Shown here: positions 28,340 through 39,117 of the stretch, piece after piece
Position numbering within the stretch: position 1 is the first letter of the stretch
Layout of the letters: every line of letters starts with the position of its first letter
Assembly: GCF_001455965.1 (NCBI RefSeq)
Contig: NZ_LKKO01000001.1
Span: 558,001-622,000, forward strand
DNA length: 64,000 nt
From: Methylobacterium sp. GXS13
GTDB lineage: Bacteria; Pseudomonadota; Alphaproteobacteria; Rhizobiales; Beijerinckiaceae
Direction: 5' to 3'
The notes under the pieces: generated by a model
Database searches by the model: none
Told to the model about the DNA's origin: nothing
Seen by the model: the letters and a program-made list of their open reading frames with translations, nothing else
Program-made: the position numbers and the translations under genes

Positions 28340-29868
28340 CCGTTCAGGTCCTTCGAGCGCATGATCGCGCGCATAATCGCCTCCTGGCTCGCCTCCGAGC
28401 GCTGGAACTCGCCCACGAAACGCCCTTCGTTCATCACGTAGATGCGGTCGCACATGCCGAGCAGTTCCGGCATGTCCGACGAGATCATCAGCACGCCCCG
28501 GCCGCCGTCAGCCAACTCGTTGATGATCGAATAGATTTCGTACTTGGCGCCGACATCGATGCCTCGGGTCGGTTCGTCTAGGATCAGCACCTTCGGGTGC
28601 GTGAACAGCCATTTGCTCAGCACGACCTTCTGCTGGTTGCCGCCCGAGAGATTCACGGTCTGCTGCGCCACGCCGAAGGAGCGGATCCGCATCTTGGTCC
28701 GGTAATCGGTGGCGACCTCGCGCTCCTTGTCCTCGTCGATCACCGTCGCCGTGGACACGCCCGGCAGGTTCGCCAAAGTGGTGTTCTTGGTGATGGTCTC
28801 GTCGAGCACGAGGCCGAGTTGCTTCCGGTCCTCGGTGACGTAGGCGATGCCCGCCGCGATCGCCTTGCCGATGGACGAGACATCGACATTTCGGCCCTCA
28901 ATGCGGACTTGGCCCGAGATGCCCTGGCCGTACGAGCGGCCAAACAAGCTCATGGCGAGTTCGGTCCGGCCGGAGCCCATCAAGCCGGCAATGCCGACGA
29001 TCTCGCCCTTGTTGACGGCGAGGTTGACGGTGCGCACCACCGGGCGATCTGCGTGGACGGCGTGGTGCACCGTCCAGTCACGCACTTCCAGCATCACGTC
29101 ACCGATCCGCGGAGCGCGGGGCGGATAGCGATTCGCCATCTCCCGGCCAACCATGCCGCGGATGATGCGATCCTCGTCGATCGATCCGTCCCGGCAGTCG
29201 AGGGTCTCGACCGTGGTGCCGTCGCGCAGGACGGTGATCCGGTCAGCGACCTTCGCGATCTCGTTGAGCTTGTGCGAGATCAGGATCGAGGCGATGCCCT
29301 GCTCCCGGAAGCTGACGAGCAGGCGCAGGAGCGCATCGCTGTCCTTCTCGCTCAGGCTCGCGGTCGGCTCGTCGAGGATCAGCATGACTTTCTTCGAGAG
29401 CGCCTTGGCGATCTCGACGAGTTGCTGCTTGCCGACCCCGAGATGGGTAACCAGCGTATCGGGATACTCATCGAGCCCCACGGTCTTGAGGAGCTCGACG
29501 GCCCGGGTGAACATCCGGTCCCGGTCGATGATGCCGAACCGGGCCGGCTCGTTGCCGAGGAAGATGTTCTCGGCAATCGACAGGAACGGCACCAAGGCCA
29601 GTTCCTGGTGAATGATCACGATACCCACGCGCTCACTGTCCGAGATGTCCCGGAACTGGCTGAGTCGTCCCTCGTAGTGGATTTCGCCCTCATAGGTGCC
29701 GTGCGGATAGACTCCGCTCAGAACCTTCATCAGCGTCGATTTTCCGGCGCCGTTCTCGCCGACCAGGGCGTGGATCTCGGCGGGCTGGACCGTCAGGTTG
29801 ACATCCGAAAGCGCCTTGACCCCGGGGAATGTCTTCGTAATTCCCTGCATTTCGAGGACGGACTGCAT
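28336..29868 (-). CDS. gguA: Sugar ABC transporter ATP-binding protein GguA
   Basis: This 510-residue protein has two fused ABC ATPase domains, as in RbsA/XylG/GguA. Domain 1 has Walker [10 protein letters not shown] (38-46), signature [15 protein letters not shown] and Walker [11 protein letters not shown]. Domain 2 has a degenerate P-loop ([10 protein letters not shown]), signature LSGGNQQKV and Walker [14 protein letters not shown]. It powers monosaccharide uptake with gguB and chvE. ATG at 29868 is chosen over 29985 because similarity begins with [16 protein letters not shown]. It is downstream of chvE and overlaps the start of gguB. Confidence 0.93.
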   Translation of the reverse strand: MQSVLEMQGITKTFPGVKALSDVNLTVQPAEIHALVGENGAGKSTLMKVLSGVYPHGTYEGEIHYEGRLSQFRDISDSERVGIVIIHQELALVPFLSIAENIFLGNEPARFGIIDRDRMFTRAVELLKTVGLDEYPDTLVTHLGVGKQQLVEIAKALSKKVMLILDEPTASLSEKDSDALLRLLVSFREQGIASILISHKLNEIAKVADRITVLRDGTTVETLDCRDGSIDEDRIIRGMVGREMANRYPPRAPRIGDVMLEVRDWTVHHAVHADRPVVRTVNLAVNKGEIVGIAGLMGSGRTELAMSLFGRSYGQGISGQVRIEGRNVDVSSIGKAIAAGIAYVTEDRKQLGLVLDETITKNTTLANLPGVSTATVIDEDKEREVATDYRTKMRIRSFGVAQQTVNLSGGNQQKVVLSKWLFTHPKVLILDEPTRGIDVGAKYEIYSIINELADGGRGVLMISSDMPELLGMCDRIYVMNEGRFVGEFQRSEASQEAIMRAIMRSKDLNG

Positions 29869-29981
29869 GCGACCACTTTCGGCTCGTCGTTTGTATCGGT
29901 CTTGCAAGGTTCGACCGCCGTTGCCGGACCTGCCGGCATCAGCCAGATCGGTCGGGGCCGGCATATCCGGCCCCGCTTGTC

Positions 29982-31058
29982 TCACTTGAGCTGATCGAGC
30001 GTGTAGTAGCCCGTATCCACCAGGGCCGGCTTCCAGTTGGCCTTGGTGACGACCACGGGCTTCAGCAGGTAGGCCGGAACGACCTTCTTGCCGTTGTTGT
30101 AGGTCTTGCTGTCGTTGACCTCCGGCTGCTTTCCGGTCTCGATGGCGTCGATCATCGCGACCGTCACCTTGGCCAGTTCGCGCGTATCCTTGAACACGGT
30201 GGAATACTGCTCGCCGGCGATGATCGACTTGATCGATTGCAGCTCGGCGTCCTGGCCGCTGACGACCGGCATTTTCAGGCTGCCGGAGCCGTAGCCGACA
30301 CCCTTGAGCGACGAGATGATGCCGATCGAGATGCCGTCGTAGGGCGACAGAACCGCATCGAGCTTCGCGCTGCCGTAATAGGCCGAGAGCAGGTTATCCA
30401 TGCGCGCCTGCGCGGTGGCCGGGTCCCAGCGCAGGGTCGAGACCTTGTCCATGCCGGTCTGGCCGGACCGCACCACCAGTTTCTTCGCGTCGATGTAGGG
30501 CTGCAGCACCGAGAGGGCACCGTCGTAGAAGAAGTAGGCGTTATTGTCGTCGGGCGAGCCGCCGAACAGCTCGATGTTGAACGGGCCCCTGCCCTCCTTC
30601 AGTCCCAGCGCCTCGACGATCGAACTGGCCTGCTGCACGCCGACCTGAAAGTTGTCGAACGTCGCGTAAAAGTCGACGTTGGGCGTACCCTTGATCAGGC
30701 GATCGTAGGCGATGACCTTGACGCCGGCATCCTTGGCTTTCGACAACACGTCGCTCAGCGTCGTGCCATCGATCGAGGCGACCACCAGAACCTTCGCCCC
30801 CTTGGTGAGCATATTCTCGATCTGGGCAAGCTGATTCGGGATGTCGTCGTCGGCGTATTGCAGGTCCGGCTTGTACCCCTTGGCCGCCAGCAGCTTCACG
30901 ATGTTGTTGCCGTCGTCGATCCAGCGCTGGGACGACTTGGTCGGCATGGCGACGCCGATCAGGTCACCGGTGGCGGCGAGCGCTTCGGGCACGGCGAGGC
31001 CCGCCAGCAGCGAGGCGCCAAGTGCGAGCTTGAGGAATGTTTGCCTGGTGATCATCAA
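29982..31058 (-). CDS. chvE: Multiple-monosaccharide ABC transporter periplasmic binding protein ChvE
   Basis: This 358-residue periplasmic protein starts with a signal peptide ([20 protein letters not shown], cleavage near EALA-ATG). The type I periplasmic fold is recognisable: [54 protein letters not shown] and [33 protein letters not shown]. ChvE binds several aldoses including arabinose, galactose and glucose, and in Agrobacterium also signals to VirA. No virA homologue is in view. First gene of chvE-gguA-gguB; the promoter should lie in the 460-base spacer upstream. Confidence 0.93.
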   Translation of the reverse strand: MMITRQTFLKLALGASLLAGLAVPEALAATGDLIGVAMPTKSSQRWIDDGNNIVKLLAAKGYKPDLQYADDDIPNQLAQIENMLTKGAKVLVVASIDGTTLSDVLSKAKDAGVKVIAYDRLIKGTPNVDFYATFDNFQVGVQQASSIVEALGLKEGRGPFNIELFGGSPDDNNAYFFYDGALSVLQPYIDAKKLVVRSGQTGMDKVSTLRWDPATAQARMDNLLSAYYGSAKLDAVLSPYDGISIGIISSLKGVGYGSGSLKMPVVSGQDAELQSIKSIIAGEQYSTVFKDTRELAKVTVAMIDAIETGKQPEVNDSKTYNNGKKVVPAYLLKPVVVTKANWKPALVDTGYYTLDQLK

Positions 31059-31518
31059 GTCCCCCCGGTCTCAATCATCCTGCGCGACGGATCTGCGCGC
31101 TTCGCGCTGGGCGAATGTTTTTGATTGGCAACACGCATCGATCGACCGGCGCAGTCCGGCCGGTTCGACGATGAATATACTTGCTTACACCGATTGCGGC
31201 GGCTCAAACCGATCAGAAGTCTCCAGCACCGGCGCGGCCTGGTCTTTGAACGACTTGCGGTCGCTCGGCGACGGAAGCAGCGATGGCGGCGCACAGGTCA
31301 CGCGGGCCCTCGCCCCGTGCGCGACCGGGATTAGAACCCCAGCCATTCTTGTTGAACGATTTGTATGAGTTATAAATGCGGGCGTCAATCGGCGCCGCGC
31401 GGAGCGTACGGGAAAAGCGTGGCTGTTAATGGCGCGAAGGCGCCCCGCTTGTCCGGAGCGCCGAGTGGCTCTCCGTCAGATCGGCTGATTGGCGCCCGGA
31501 GCGCGCCGTGTCACGCCA
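31059..31518. other. Intergenic region upstream of chvE, with terminator-like hairpin
   Basis: This 460-base spacer lies upstream of chvE and downstream of the SDR gene, both on the minus strand. It includes an AT-richer stretch around 31340-31385 that could hold a promoter, but no clear -35/-10 pair was identified. A hairpin GGCGCCCC/GGAGCGCC (31439-31462, one mismatch) lies about 57 bases past the SDR stop and could end its transcript. No convincing gene was seen here. Confidence 0.4.
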
Positions 31519-32271
31519 TCAACCGCGACCGATGAACGGCATCTTGGTCGCCATGACGGTCATGAACTGAACGTTGGCCTCCAGCGGCAGGTTCGCCATC
31601 ATCAGCACCGCGTCGCCAACATGGGCCGGGTCCATCACCGCCTCGGCCCGCGTCGTCCCGTCGGCCTGCGCGACGCCGTCCTTCATCTTGCCGCCCATCG
31701 GCGTATCGGCGTTGCCGATATCGATCTGGCCGCAGGCGATGTCGTAGGCGCGCCCGTCGAGGGAGGTCGCCTTGGTGATGCCGGTCACGGCGTGCTTGGT
31801 CGCTGTGTAGGCGATCGAGTTCGGCCGCGGGGCATGGGCGGAAATCGAGCCGTTGTTGATGATCCGCCCGCCGCGGGGGGTCTGGTTGCGCATGATCCGG
31901 AAGGCGTGCTGGGTGCACAGGAACAGGGCCGTCAGGTTGGTGTCGACCACCTGGTGCCAGGTCTCGACTGGCAGATCCTCCAAGGGTACCGGCGGCGCGC
32001 CGATGCCGGCATTGTTGAACAGCAGGTCGAGGCGGCCGAAGCGGGACGTCGTCTGCGCGAACAGGTTGGCGATCGAATCCGGGTCGGTCACATCGGTCGG
32101 GACCACGAGGGCGCGCCCCGCCTCGATCTGCGCCGCGACCTCGTCCAGCGGCGCCGGACGCCGCCCGGACAGCACCACGCTCCACCCGGCTCCGGCGAGT
32201 GCCAGGGCCGAAGCCTTGCCGACTCCCGTCCCCGCTCCGGTCACGATCGCGATCCGATCAGCCCTCGACAT
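31519..32271 (-). CDS. SDR-family NAD(P)-dependent oxidoreductase
   Basis: This 250-residue short-chain dehydrogenase has the cofactor motif TGAGTGVGK (11-19), the NNAG motif in [12 protein letters not shown], and the catalytic Ser in [11 protein letters not shown] followed by YTATKHA (Y-x-x-x-K). The DVTDP segment is typical of the adenine contact. The substrate cannot be told. The C-terminal [17 protein letters not shown] looks complete. It diverges from the patatin gene and is upstream of the chvE operon on the same strand, though separated by the hairpin. Confidence 0.88.
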   Translation of the reverse strand: MSRADRIAIVTGAGTGVGKASALALAGAGWSVVLSGRRPAPLDEVAAQIEAGRALVVPTDVTDPDSIANLFAQTTSRFGRLDLLFNNAGIGAPPVPLEDLPVETWHQVVDTNLTALFLCTQHAFRIMRNQTPRGGRIINNGSISAHAPRPNSIAYTATKHAVTGITKATSLDGRAYDIACGQIDIGNADTPMGGKMKDGVAQADGTTRAEAVMDPAHVGDAVLMMANLPLEANVQFMTVMATKMPFIGRG

Positions 32272-32470
32272 CGCTGCCTCCCAACTTATGACGTTGTCCT
32301 GCCTGTACCGGACGGCCGTGGCGGCGCGAAGAGCGAACCGTTTCAGATGCGTACGAACCCTCGCAGACCGTCTCGGCCGCTGAACCGCTATCGTGACACA
32401 CGGCGAATGCGCACCGAGAGGGTGCGATGCGGGCGTACCGGATGGCGGGCGTGACCGGGGCTAGGCGGGC

Positions 32471-34270
32471 GTGAGCCATCCCGAGATCCCGTTCCTCGCC
32501 GATCTCGACGCCGCGGCGATCGAAGCAGTGCGCGCCCGCATGATCGCCATGACGGTGCCGGGGGGCCGGACCCTGTTCGAGCAGGGCGACGCCGGAGACG
32601 CGCTCTATACCCTGGTCTCCGGCGCAGTTGGCGTCTCGACCCGCGACCACCACGGGGTCCAGAGTCGGATTGCCCGGCTGCGCCCGCCCGCGATCTTCGG
32701 CGAGATGGCGTTGCTCTCCGATGCGCCGCGGGCGGCGACCGTGACGGCCCTGCGCGATTCACAGATCTTGTGCCTCACCCGCGCGGCCTTCGAGGCCGTG
32801 ATCGCCGAGCATCCGCACACGCTCCTGTATTTCGCTCGGATGCTCGCCGAGCGCCTGCGTACGCTCTACGAGGGGCATTCGGTATTTCATGCACCGCGAA
32901 CCTTCGTGATGATGGCCGTCACCGACGGCCCGGATCCCGAACCGTTCGCGCTAGCCTTCGCCTCCGCCCTCGACGCCATCCTGCCGGGAGTAACCGGTTG
33001 CCTGAGTCGGCTGCCGGAGGGTGCAGACGAGGACTGGGTCCATGCCTTCGAGGCCCGTCATGCGCGGACGGTGTTCGTGGCCCGGGACATCGAGGGGCCC
33101 TGGTCCCGGCTGAGCCAACGCCTGGGCGATCACGTCCTGCTGCTGGCCGAGCCCGGGGCACCGCCGCGTCCGGGAGCGACCGCCTATCTGGAGCGGGTGC
33201 GGTCGGACTGGATCCGTACGGACTTGGTCGTGCGTCAGGATCCTCAGGCGCTGCGGCCCAGGGCCCTGCATCCAGCCGTGGCGGACCTGCCCACGGCGAT
33301 GCGGATCCAGCTTCGCCCCGGTCGGCCGGACGATATCGGTCGGCTGGCCCGGCTCACCAGCGGCCTGGGGCGCGGGCTCGTGCTGGGCGGAGGCGGGGCG
33401 CGAGCGCTCGCCCATCTCGGCGTGCTCCGGGCGCTGGATGACGTGGGCTGCGCGCCGGACTTCGTGGGCGGCACCAGCATGGGCGCGGTCATCGCCGCCA
33501 GCCTCGCCATGGGTTGGAGCGTTGCAGAGATTTGCGCACAGACCGAGGCGACCTTCACGGGCCGCAACCCGATTAACGATTACACGCTTCCGATCCACGC
33601 CCTGACCCGGGGCGCCAAGGTCGATGCCAGCCTCGCCGAGCGCTACGGCGGCGCACGCATCGAGGATCTGTGGCTGCCGTTCTTCTGCGTGTCGTCAAAC
33701 CTGACGACCGGCCGGGCCATGATTCATCGGGCGGGTGACCTGCCGAAGGCGCTGCGGGCCAGCATCGCCATCCCGGGGCTGCTTCCCCCCGTCCTGTGCG
33801 ACGAGGGCGTGCTGGTCGACGGCGGCATGATGAATAACGTCCCGGCGGATGTCGCAGCCGCGCTGGAGCGTGGCCCGGTCCTGGCCGTCGATGTCGGCAG
33901 CGACCGCGCGTTCCAGGATATGCCCACCCGCGGCTGGCGCGGCCGGCTTCTGCGTCGGCTCATCGGCTCTCCGGTGGCGATGCCGGGCCTGGCCCCGCTC
34001 CTGTTGCGCGCCGCCACCGTCTCAAGCGACGCGCAGACCATGGTGGCGGCCGCCCATGCCACGGCCCTCCTCAAGCCGCCGTTAGCCGGCATCGATCTGC
34101 GGGCTTGGTCGAGCTTCCGGGAATCCGCGGAACTCGGCTATCAGGACACCCGCGCGAAGATCGCAGCCGGCCATCTGTCACAGTGGCTGGAGCCGATGCG
34201 TTTGATCGCTGACGTGGCGCGCAGTCGGATAGACGTGTGCCAGCGCACTGCGGGGACCGGCGTTGGGTAA
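32471..34270 (+). CDS. Patatin-like phospholipase with cyclic-nucleotide-binding domain (NTE-like)
   Basis: This 599-residue protein has an N-terminal cyclic-nucleotide-binding domain (about 5-130; FEQGDAGDALYTLVSGAVGV and IFGEMALLSDAPRAATVTAL) and a patatin domain (about 303-470). The oxyanion GGGGARALAHLGVL, nucleophile S336 in GGTSMGAV, and D450 in VLVDGGMMNN are intact. This layout is that of neuropathy-target-esterase-like lysophospholipases and bacterial RssA-type proteins. It has no signal peptide. GTG at 32471 is the start. The ligand of the cNMP domain is unknown. Confidence 0.9.
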   Translation: MSHPEIPFLADLDAAAIEAVRARMIAMTVPGGRTLFEQGDAGDALYTLVSGAVGVSTRDHHGVQSRIARLRPPAIFGEMALLSDAPRAATVTALRDSQILCLTRAAFEAVIAEHPHTLLYFARMLAERLRTLYEGHSVFHAPRTFVMMAVTDGPDPEPFALAFASALDAILPGVTGCLSRLPEGADEDWVHAFEARHARTVFVARDIEGPWSRLSQRLGDHVLLLAEPGAPPRPGATAYLERVRSDWIRTDLVVRQDPQALRPRALHPAVADLPTAMRIQLRPGRPDDIGRLARLTSGLGRGLVLGGGGARALAHLGVLRALDDVGCAPDFVGGTSMGAVIAASLAMGWSVAEICAQTEATFTGRNPINDYTLPIHALTRGAKVDASLAERYGGARIEDLWLPFFCVSSNLTTGRAMIHRAGDLPKALRASIAIPGLLPPVLCDEGVLVDGGMMNNVPADVAAALERGPVLAVDVGSDRAFQDMPTRGWRGRLLRRLIGSPVAMPGLAPLLLRAATVSSDAQTMVAAAHATALLKPPLAGIDLRAWSSFRESAELGYQDTRAKIAAGHLSQWLEPMRLIADVARSRIDVCQRTAGTGVG

Positions 34271-34599
34271 CCGTATGCCCCAGGCAACGATCTTCACGGG
34301 AGAGACGACACGTCGAGCCTGAAGATCATGATGACTCACTCTCCAACACTGAATGCCGTGGCCGATACGAGCTCCACGCGAAGCCAACAGGACGGCGTAG
34401 GGTCGCCCCATGTCCCGGTGACCGGTACCCTGCTGCACGGTGCGGCCTTCGTCCTGCTCTGTCTCTGGACGCGGACCTCCCCAGACCGGCTCAGGGACCA
34501 GCTCGACGCCGAGGGTGGCGCCTGTGCGCTCCTCGGCTTCTGACGGCGAAGCGTAGCGACATTGCGTGACCCTCTCGGAATGACGGAGCACCGGACCTG
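34271..34599. other. Intergenic region, no convincing gene
   Basis: This 329-base spacer lies between the patatin and epoxide-hydrolase-like genes. A 71-codon frame at 34328-34543 (MMTHSPTLNAV) contains one hydrophobic stretch, but it has no good ribosome-binding site or recognisable family. I see nothing else. Confidence 0.4.
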
Positions 34600-35460
34600 A
34601 TGACGGATGTGGCGGGCGTTGCGTTTCGCCGGGTCGGCCTACCGGAGGTGAGCCTGCATGTGGCCGAGGCCGGTCCGGAGGCGGGGCCGCCGACCATTCT
34701 GCTCCATGGCTTTCCGGAGTTCTGGTACGGCTGGCGCCATCAAATCGGATCGCTGTCCGAGGCGGGCCTGCGTCTCGTCATACCGGACCAACGTGGCTAT
34801 GGCCTGAGCGACAAACCGCACGGCGTGGGCGCCTATCATTTGGACAAGCTGGCCGCCGACGTAATTGCTCTGGCCGACGCCCGCGGCTTCGCAACGATAC
34901 GCCTTGTCGGCCACGATTGGGGCGGGCTCGTCGCGTGGTGGGTCGCAAGCCACTATCCCGACCGGATCGCGCGGCTCGCGATCCTCAACGCGCCACATCC
35001 GGGTGTCGTCGGGTCCTATATCCGCCGCCACCCCGGTCAGTGGCTGCGGAGTTCCTATATCGGATTGTTCCAGCTGCCCGTCTTGCCGGAGCAACTCCTC
35101 AAGATGGATCGGTGCCGGGGCCTGCGGCACGCACTGACAAGCACCAGCCGACCGGGCGCCTTCGCGCCGTCGGACCTCGACCGCTACGTTGCGGCGTGGC
35201 TGCAGCCAGGCGCGATGACGGCCATGCTGAACTGGTATCGCGCCCTGGCCCAGTTGCGACGGACCGAGCCGCCGCGGGTCCGCGCGCCGACCCTGATCCT
35301 GTGGGGCGAGCAGGATACCGCCTTGCAACCCGGACTCGCCGAAGCCAGCCTTGACCTGTGCGATGACGGGCGGATCGCTTGGTTCCCGCACGCCACCCAT
35401 TGGCTCGCCCACGAGGAGCCGGCGGCCGTGAACACGGCACTGCAGGACTTCTTGGCCTAG
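34600..35460 (+). CDS. Alpha/beta hydrolase, epoxide-hydrolase-like
   Basis: This 286-residue protein has the epoxide hydrolase/haloalkane dehalogenase signature: LHGFPEFWYGWRHQ oxyanion region (HGFPE), DQRGYGLSDKP, and the nucleophile elbow GHDWGGL with Asp106 in place of the Ser of esterases. The later acid residue is in LWGEQDTAL and the base His in FPHATHWLAHEEP. These enzymes open epoxides through an ester intermediate; the substrate is unknown. The GAEPPR region and cap helices look complete. Confidence 0.88.
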   Translation: MTDVAGVAFRRVGLPEVSLHVAEAGPEAGPPTILLHGFPEFWYGWRHQIGSLSEAGLRLVIPDQRGYGLSDKPHGVGAYHLDKLAADVIALADARGFATIRLVGHDWGGLVAWWVASHYPDRIARLAILNAPHPGVVGSYIRRHPGQWLRSSYIGLFQLPVLPEQLLKMDRCRGLRHALTSTSRPGAFAPSDLDRYVAAWLQPGAMTAMLNWYRALAQLRRTEPPRVRAPTLILWGEQDTALQPGLAEASLDLCDDGRIAWFPHATHWLAHEEPAAVNTALQDFLA

Positions 35461-35769
35461 CCGTCTTCTTCGGGGGACGCGCGACCCATTCCAAGGATCC
35501 GCCAATTTTAGCGGAACCGGTATCGGCATCGTAAGCGATTCCGAAGTGTGGGCTGTGTAATCAGGCAGCCCTCGACGCCCCAGAAGTTGTATCAGCACAG
35601 TTAAAATTTGGCTTATGTTCGACTAACGACTTCGATACGGCCCAGACGGCACCTTAATCCATACCCTTTGTCAGATTGCATCGAAGCATTTTTCAGCATG
35701 TCGCCGGAACATCCTGCCCCAGAAACCATTGAGCTGACACTTCTCGGACCAGACCGGAGCATTTTAAAA
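35461..35769. promoter_or_regulatory. AT-richer intergenic region upstream of the His-rich secreted protein
   Basis: This 309-base stretch is noticeably richer in A and T than its surroundings (for example around 35595-35640 and 35670-35700), which is typical of a promoter region for the following gene. I could not place a reliable -35/-10 pair. No gene was seen; the in-frame extension of the next gene through this region (from 35608) has no leader or family similarity. Confidence 0.4.
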
Positions 35770-36069
35770 ATGTCATTTCGTTCCCTCCTGACCGCCGGCC
35801 TGTTCTTCGGCGGTCTCCTTGCCGGAACAGCCGCGGTTCAGGCGACGCCTGCCATGCCACAGCCGGGCCTAGCTCCGGCAGACATGGTGGATACGGTCGC
35901 GATGCATCACCATCGGCATCATCGGATGCACCGTCACCATTCCACACGGCACGAGCGTCGGATGCGCCGCATGAACACGATGCGCCACGGCAACCCGAAC
36001 GCGAAGAACCCCGCCCTGCGCGGCTACCAGCAGAACCTGGGCAACACCACCGGTGGCCCGCGCTACTGA
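35770..36069 (+). CDS. Small secreted His-rich protein
   Basis: ATG at 35770 gives a 99-residue protein with a clear signal peptide (MSFRSLLTAGLFFGGLLAGT, cleavage near AVQA-TPA). A His/Met/Arg-rich stretch follows (about 45-70, HHHRHHRMHRHH), which could bind metals, and then a short tail GYQQNLGNTTGGPRY. The open frame extends upstream to 35608, but the leader fixes the start. A strong intrinsic terminator follows. Metal binding is an inference from composition. Confidence 0.72.
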   Translation: MSFRSLLTAGLFFGGLLAGTAAVQATPAMPQPGLAPADMVDTVAMHHHRHHRMHRHHSTRHERRMRRMNTMRHGNPNAKNPALRGYQQNLGNTTGGPRY

Positions 36070-36095
36070 CCCGTCTCTCTTAAACCGAACGAAAG

Positions 36096-36126
36096 CCCGG
36101 CGCCCGCAGCGCCGGGTTTTCTGTTT
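36096..36126 (+). terminator. Intrinsic terminator
   Basis: A perfect 8-bp stem CCCGGCGC (36096-36103) and GCGCCGGG (36109-36116), loop CCGCA, is followed by TTTTCTGTTT. It is a textbook rho-independent terminator placed 27 bases after the stop of the His-rich protein gene. Confidence 0.9.
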
Positions 36127-36220
36127 CGCGGAAGCCTCATCCACCGGTGGTGGCGGCTTCTCCCCAGGCGCGTCGCCCCACACGGACTGATTCGCCTGCG
36201 GCACTCTGCTAAGAGGCGGC

Positions 36221-38938
36221 ATGGCCCGAACCGCCGTCCGCACCGCCCCCGAAATGCCACCCGCCGCCGCCCTGGATCCGGCCGGCGCCACGCCCATGAT
36301 GGCGCAGTATATCGAGATCAAGGCGGCCAATCCCGATTGCCTCCTGTTCTACCGGATGGGGGATTTCTACGAGCTGTTCTTCGGCGACGCGGAGATCGCC
36401 TCCCGGGCGCTCGGCATCGTGCTGACCAAGCGTGGCCGCCACGGCGGCGCCGAGATCCCGATGTGCGGCGTCCCGGTGGACCGGGCCGACGATTACCTCA
36501 GCCGCCTCATCGCCATGGGCAACCGGGTGGCTGTCTGCGAGCAGACTGAGGATCCCGCCGAAGCCAAGCGGCGCGGGCCGAAATCGGTTGTTCGGCGCGA
36601 GGTCGTGCGCCTCGTCACGCCGGGCACCATCACCGAGGACCGCCTGCTCGACCCGACGCGTGCCAACCTGCTGCTGGCGATCGGGCGACGCAAGACGGGA
36701 GAGGGCGCCACCGCCTATGGCTTGGCCGCGATCGACATCTCCACCGGCCGCTTTTCCCTGAGCGAGGTGCCCGCCGGTGATCTCGCAAGCGCAATCGCCC
36801 GGCACGATCCGCGCGAGATCGTCCTGTCCGAGGCAATTCATGCCGATCCGGCGCTGGCGCGGATCTGGCAGGAGAGCCGGGCCGCCATCGTCCCCCTGGC
36901 TCAGGCGGAGCTGGAGCCTGCGGCGGCCGAGCGGCGCGTGCGCGAACAATACGGCGTCTCGACGCTCGACGGCTTCGGCAGCTTTACCCGAGCCGAGATT
37001 CAGGCGGCCGGAACTGGGCTCCTGTACATCGCCCGGACGCAGCTCGCTGCCCGGGCGCCCCTGTCGGTACCGACCCGCGAAGAGGCCGGGTCGACGCTCG
37101 CCATCGACGCCGCGACCCGCGCCAACCTCGAGCTGACCCGCACGCTCTCAGGCGAGCGGACTGGCAGCCTGCTCGATACGATCGACCGGACGGTGACCGC
37201 CAACGGTGCCCGGCTGCTCGCCGAGCGCTTGGCTGGGCCGCTGACCGATCTGGCGGGGATCGCGCAACGGCACGAGACCGTTGCGTATCTGGCCGAGGAT
37301 CACGCCCTGCGTCGGGCGATCCGCGAGACGCTGGCCCGGGCGCCAGACCTGGCCCGGGCGCTGTCCCGGGTGGGCCTGGGACGCGGCGGCCCGCGCGATT
37401 TGGCGGCGATCCGCGACGGGCTGATGGCGGCGGCGGGGCTCGGCGCGGTGCTGACGCAGGCGGGGGCAGCGACAGCCGAGCTCGCCGCGATCGCCGAGGC
37501 GTTGGGCGCGGCCGACCCGGACTTGGCGGACACGTTGCGGCGGGCGCTGGCCGACGAGCTGCCGTTGTCCCGGCGGGACGGCGGCTTCATCCGGACGGGT
37601 TACTCGGACGAGATCGATGAGGCCCGCCTGCTCGGCCAGGATTCGCGCAAGGTCGTGGCGGCGCTCCAGGCCCGCTACGCCGAGGAGACGGGCTGCCGGA
37701 CCCTGCGGATCAAGCACAACAACCTGCTCGGGTTTTTCATCGAGGTACCGCAATCGGTGGGCGAGGCCTGCCTCAAGGGATTGCAGCGGGACTTCGTGCA
37801 TCGGCAGACCATGGTCGACGCGATGCGCTTCACCAGCGTCGAATTGGGCGATCTCGAGCGAAGGATCTCCGGCGCTTCGGACCGCGCGCTCGCCCTTGAA
37901 TCGAAGATCTTCGACGAATTGGCCGCGCGTATCGTCGAACAGTCTTCGCAGACTGCGCAGGTCGCCGAAGCCCTGGCGGCGGTCGATGTCGCGGCCAGCA
38001 ACGCCGAGCTGGCGGTCGAACTCGATTGGCGCCGGCCGGAAGTGGACGATTCCCTGGCCTTCGCCATCACCGGCGGACGGCATCCTGTGGTTGAGGCGGC
38101 CCTGCGCCGGGCCGGCGAGCCGTTCATCGCCAACGATTGCGACCTGTCGGGTGAGACGCGGGGCCGGATCCGGCTGATCACCGGCCCGAACATGGGCGGC
38201 AAGTCGACCTTCCTCCGCCAGAACGCGCTGATCGCGGTGCTGGCCCAGATGGGCGCCTTCGTACCGGCCGCGTCGGCGCGGATCGGCCGGGTCGACCGGC
38301 TGTTCTCCCGAGTCGGCGCGGCGGACGACCTGGCGCGGGGGCAATCGACCTTCATGGTCGAGATGGTCGAGACCGCCGCGATCCTCAATCAGGCCACCCG
38401 CCGCTCCTTGGTGATCCTAGACGAGATCGGCCGTGGCACCGCGACCTTCGACGGGCTGTCGATCGCCTGGGCCTGTCTGGAGCATCTGCACGAGGCCAAT
38501 GCCTGCCGGGCGCTGTTCGCCACGCATTTCCACGAGCTGACCGCTCTGGGCGATCGGCTGGCGCGGCTCGACAACGCCACCCTCAAGGTGGCCGAGCACC
38601 GGGACGGCGTGGTGTTCCTGCACGAGGTGGTGCCGGGGATCGCCGAGCGCAGCTACGGCCTGCAGGTGGCGCGGCTCGCCGGTTTGCCGGGCAGCGTCGT
38701 GGCGCGCGCCGGGACGATCCTCAAGAGCCTGGAAAAGGCCGAGCGGGGGCGCCCGGCCCGGGCCAAGATCGACGACCTGCCGCTGTTCGCGGCATTGGCC
38801 CCGCCGCCACCGCCGGAGCCCCCGGCGGAGGATCCCCTGGGGGCGCTCCTCGACACTATCGATCCGGATGCGCTGACGCCCCGGGAAGCGCTGGATGCAC
38901 TTTACCGACTCAAGCGGGAGCGGGCGGAGAAGCGGTGA
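36221..38938 (+). CDS. mutS: DNA mismatch repair protein MutS
   Basis: This 905-residue protein recognises mismatches and loops and recruits MutL. The mismatch-binding domain carries [16 protein letters not shown] (about 44-59, with the Phe-x-Glu wedge in DFYELF), and the ATPase domain holds P-loop [13 protein letters not shown] and [22 protein letters not shown]. Length is normal for alphaproteobacterial MutS. ATG at 36221 is the start, 95 bases past the preceding terminator, so it likely has its own promoter. A family B repeat follows the gene. Confidence 0.96.
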   Translation: MARTAVRTAPEMPPAAALDPAGATPMMAQYIEIKAANPDCLLFYRMGDFYELFFGDAEIASRALGIVLTKRGRHGGAEIPMCGVPVDRADDYLSRLIAMGNRVAVCEQTEDPAEAKRRGPKSVVRREVVRLVTPGTITEDRLLDPTRANLLLAIGRRKTGEGATAYGLAAIDISTGRFSLSEVPAGDLASAIARHDPREIVLSEAIHADPALARIWQESRAAIVPLAQAELEPAAAERRVREQYGVSTLDGFGSFTRAEIQAAGTGLLYIARTQLAARAPLSVPTREEAGSTLAIDAATRANLELTRTLSGERTGSLLDTIDRTVTANGARLLAERLAGPLTDLAGIAQRHETVAYLAEDHALRRAIRETLARAPDLARALSRVGLGRGGPRDLAAIRDGLMAAAGLGAVLTQAGAATAELAAIAEALGAADPDLADTLRRALADELPLSRRDGGFIRTGYSDEIDEARLLGQDSRKVVAALQARYAEETGCRTLRIKHNNLLGFFIEVPQSVGEACLKGLQRDFVHRQTMVDAMRFTSVELGDLERRISGASDRALALESKIFDELAARIVEQSSQTAQVAEALAAVDVAASNAELAVELDWRRPEVDDSLAFAITGGRHPVVEAALRRAGEPFIANDCDLSGETRGRIRLITGPNMGGKSTFLRQNALIAVLAQMGAFVPAASARIGRVDRLFSRVGAADDLARGQSTFMVEMVETAAILNQATRRSLVILDEIGRGTATFDGLSIAWACLEHLHEANACRALFATHFHELTALGDRLARLDNATLKVAEHRDGVVFLHEVVPGIAERSYGLQVARLAGLPGSVVARAGTILKSLEKAERGRPARAKIDDLPLFAALAPPPPPEPPAEDPLGALLDTIDPDALTPREALDALYRLKRERAEKR

Positions 38939-38970
38939 TTTTGGGGGGCGTGGGGGGCTAATCCCACCCG

Positions 38971-39088
38971 GGCCCTTGTCCCGAGGCGGCCGGATCCACG
39001 GGCCTCGAAGGAGACTTTCAGAGATCGCGCGGTTGGCTGGAGGCCTCCTTCGAGGCCTCCGCTGCGCTCCGGCCCCTCTGGATGAGGT
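38971..39088. repeat. Intergenic palindromic repeat (family B)
   Basis: GCCTCGAAGGAG (39002-39013) and CTCCTTCGAGGC (39045-39056) form inner arms; the core between them contains ATCGCGCGGTTGGCTGGA. The same core and arms occur at 48895-49006. It sits between mutS and the response-regulator gene, which converge on it. Confidence 0.75.
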
Positions 39089-39117
39089 TTGATCGGAAAA
39101 TCCGGTCTCGGAAAAAA

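Noticed and set aside
34328-34543. 71-codon ORF between the patatin and epoxide-hydrolase-like genes
   Set aside because: No good start signal and no homology seen; an overlapping minus-strand frame is equally open.
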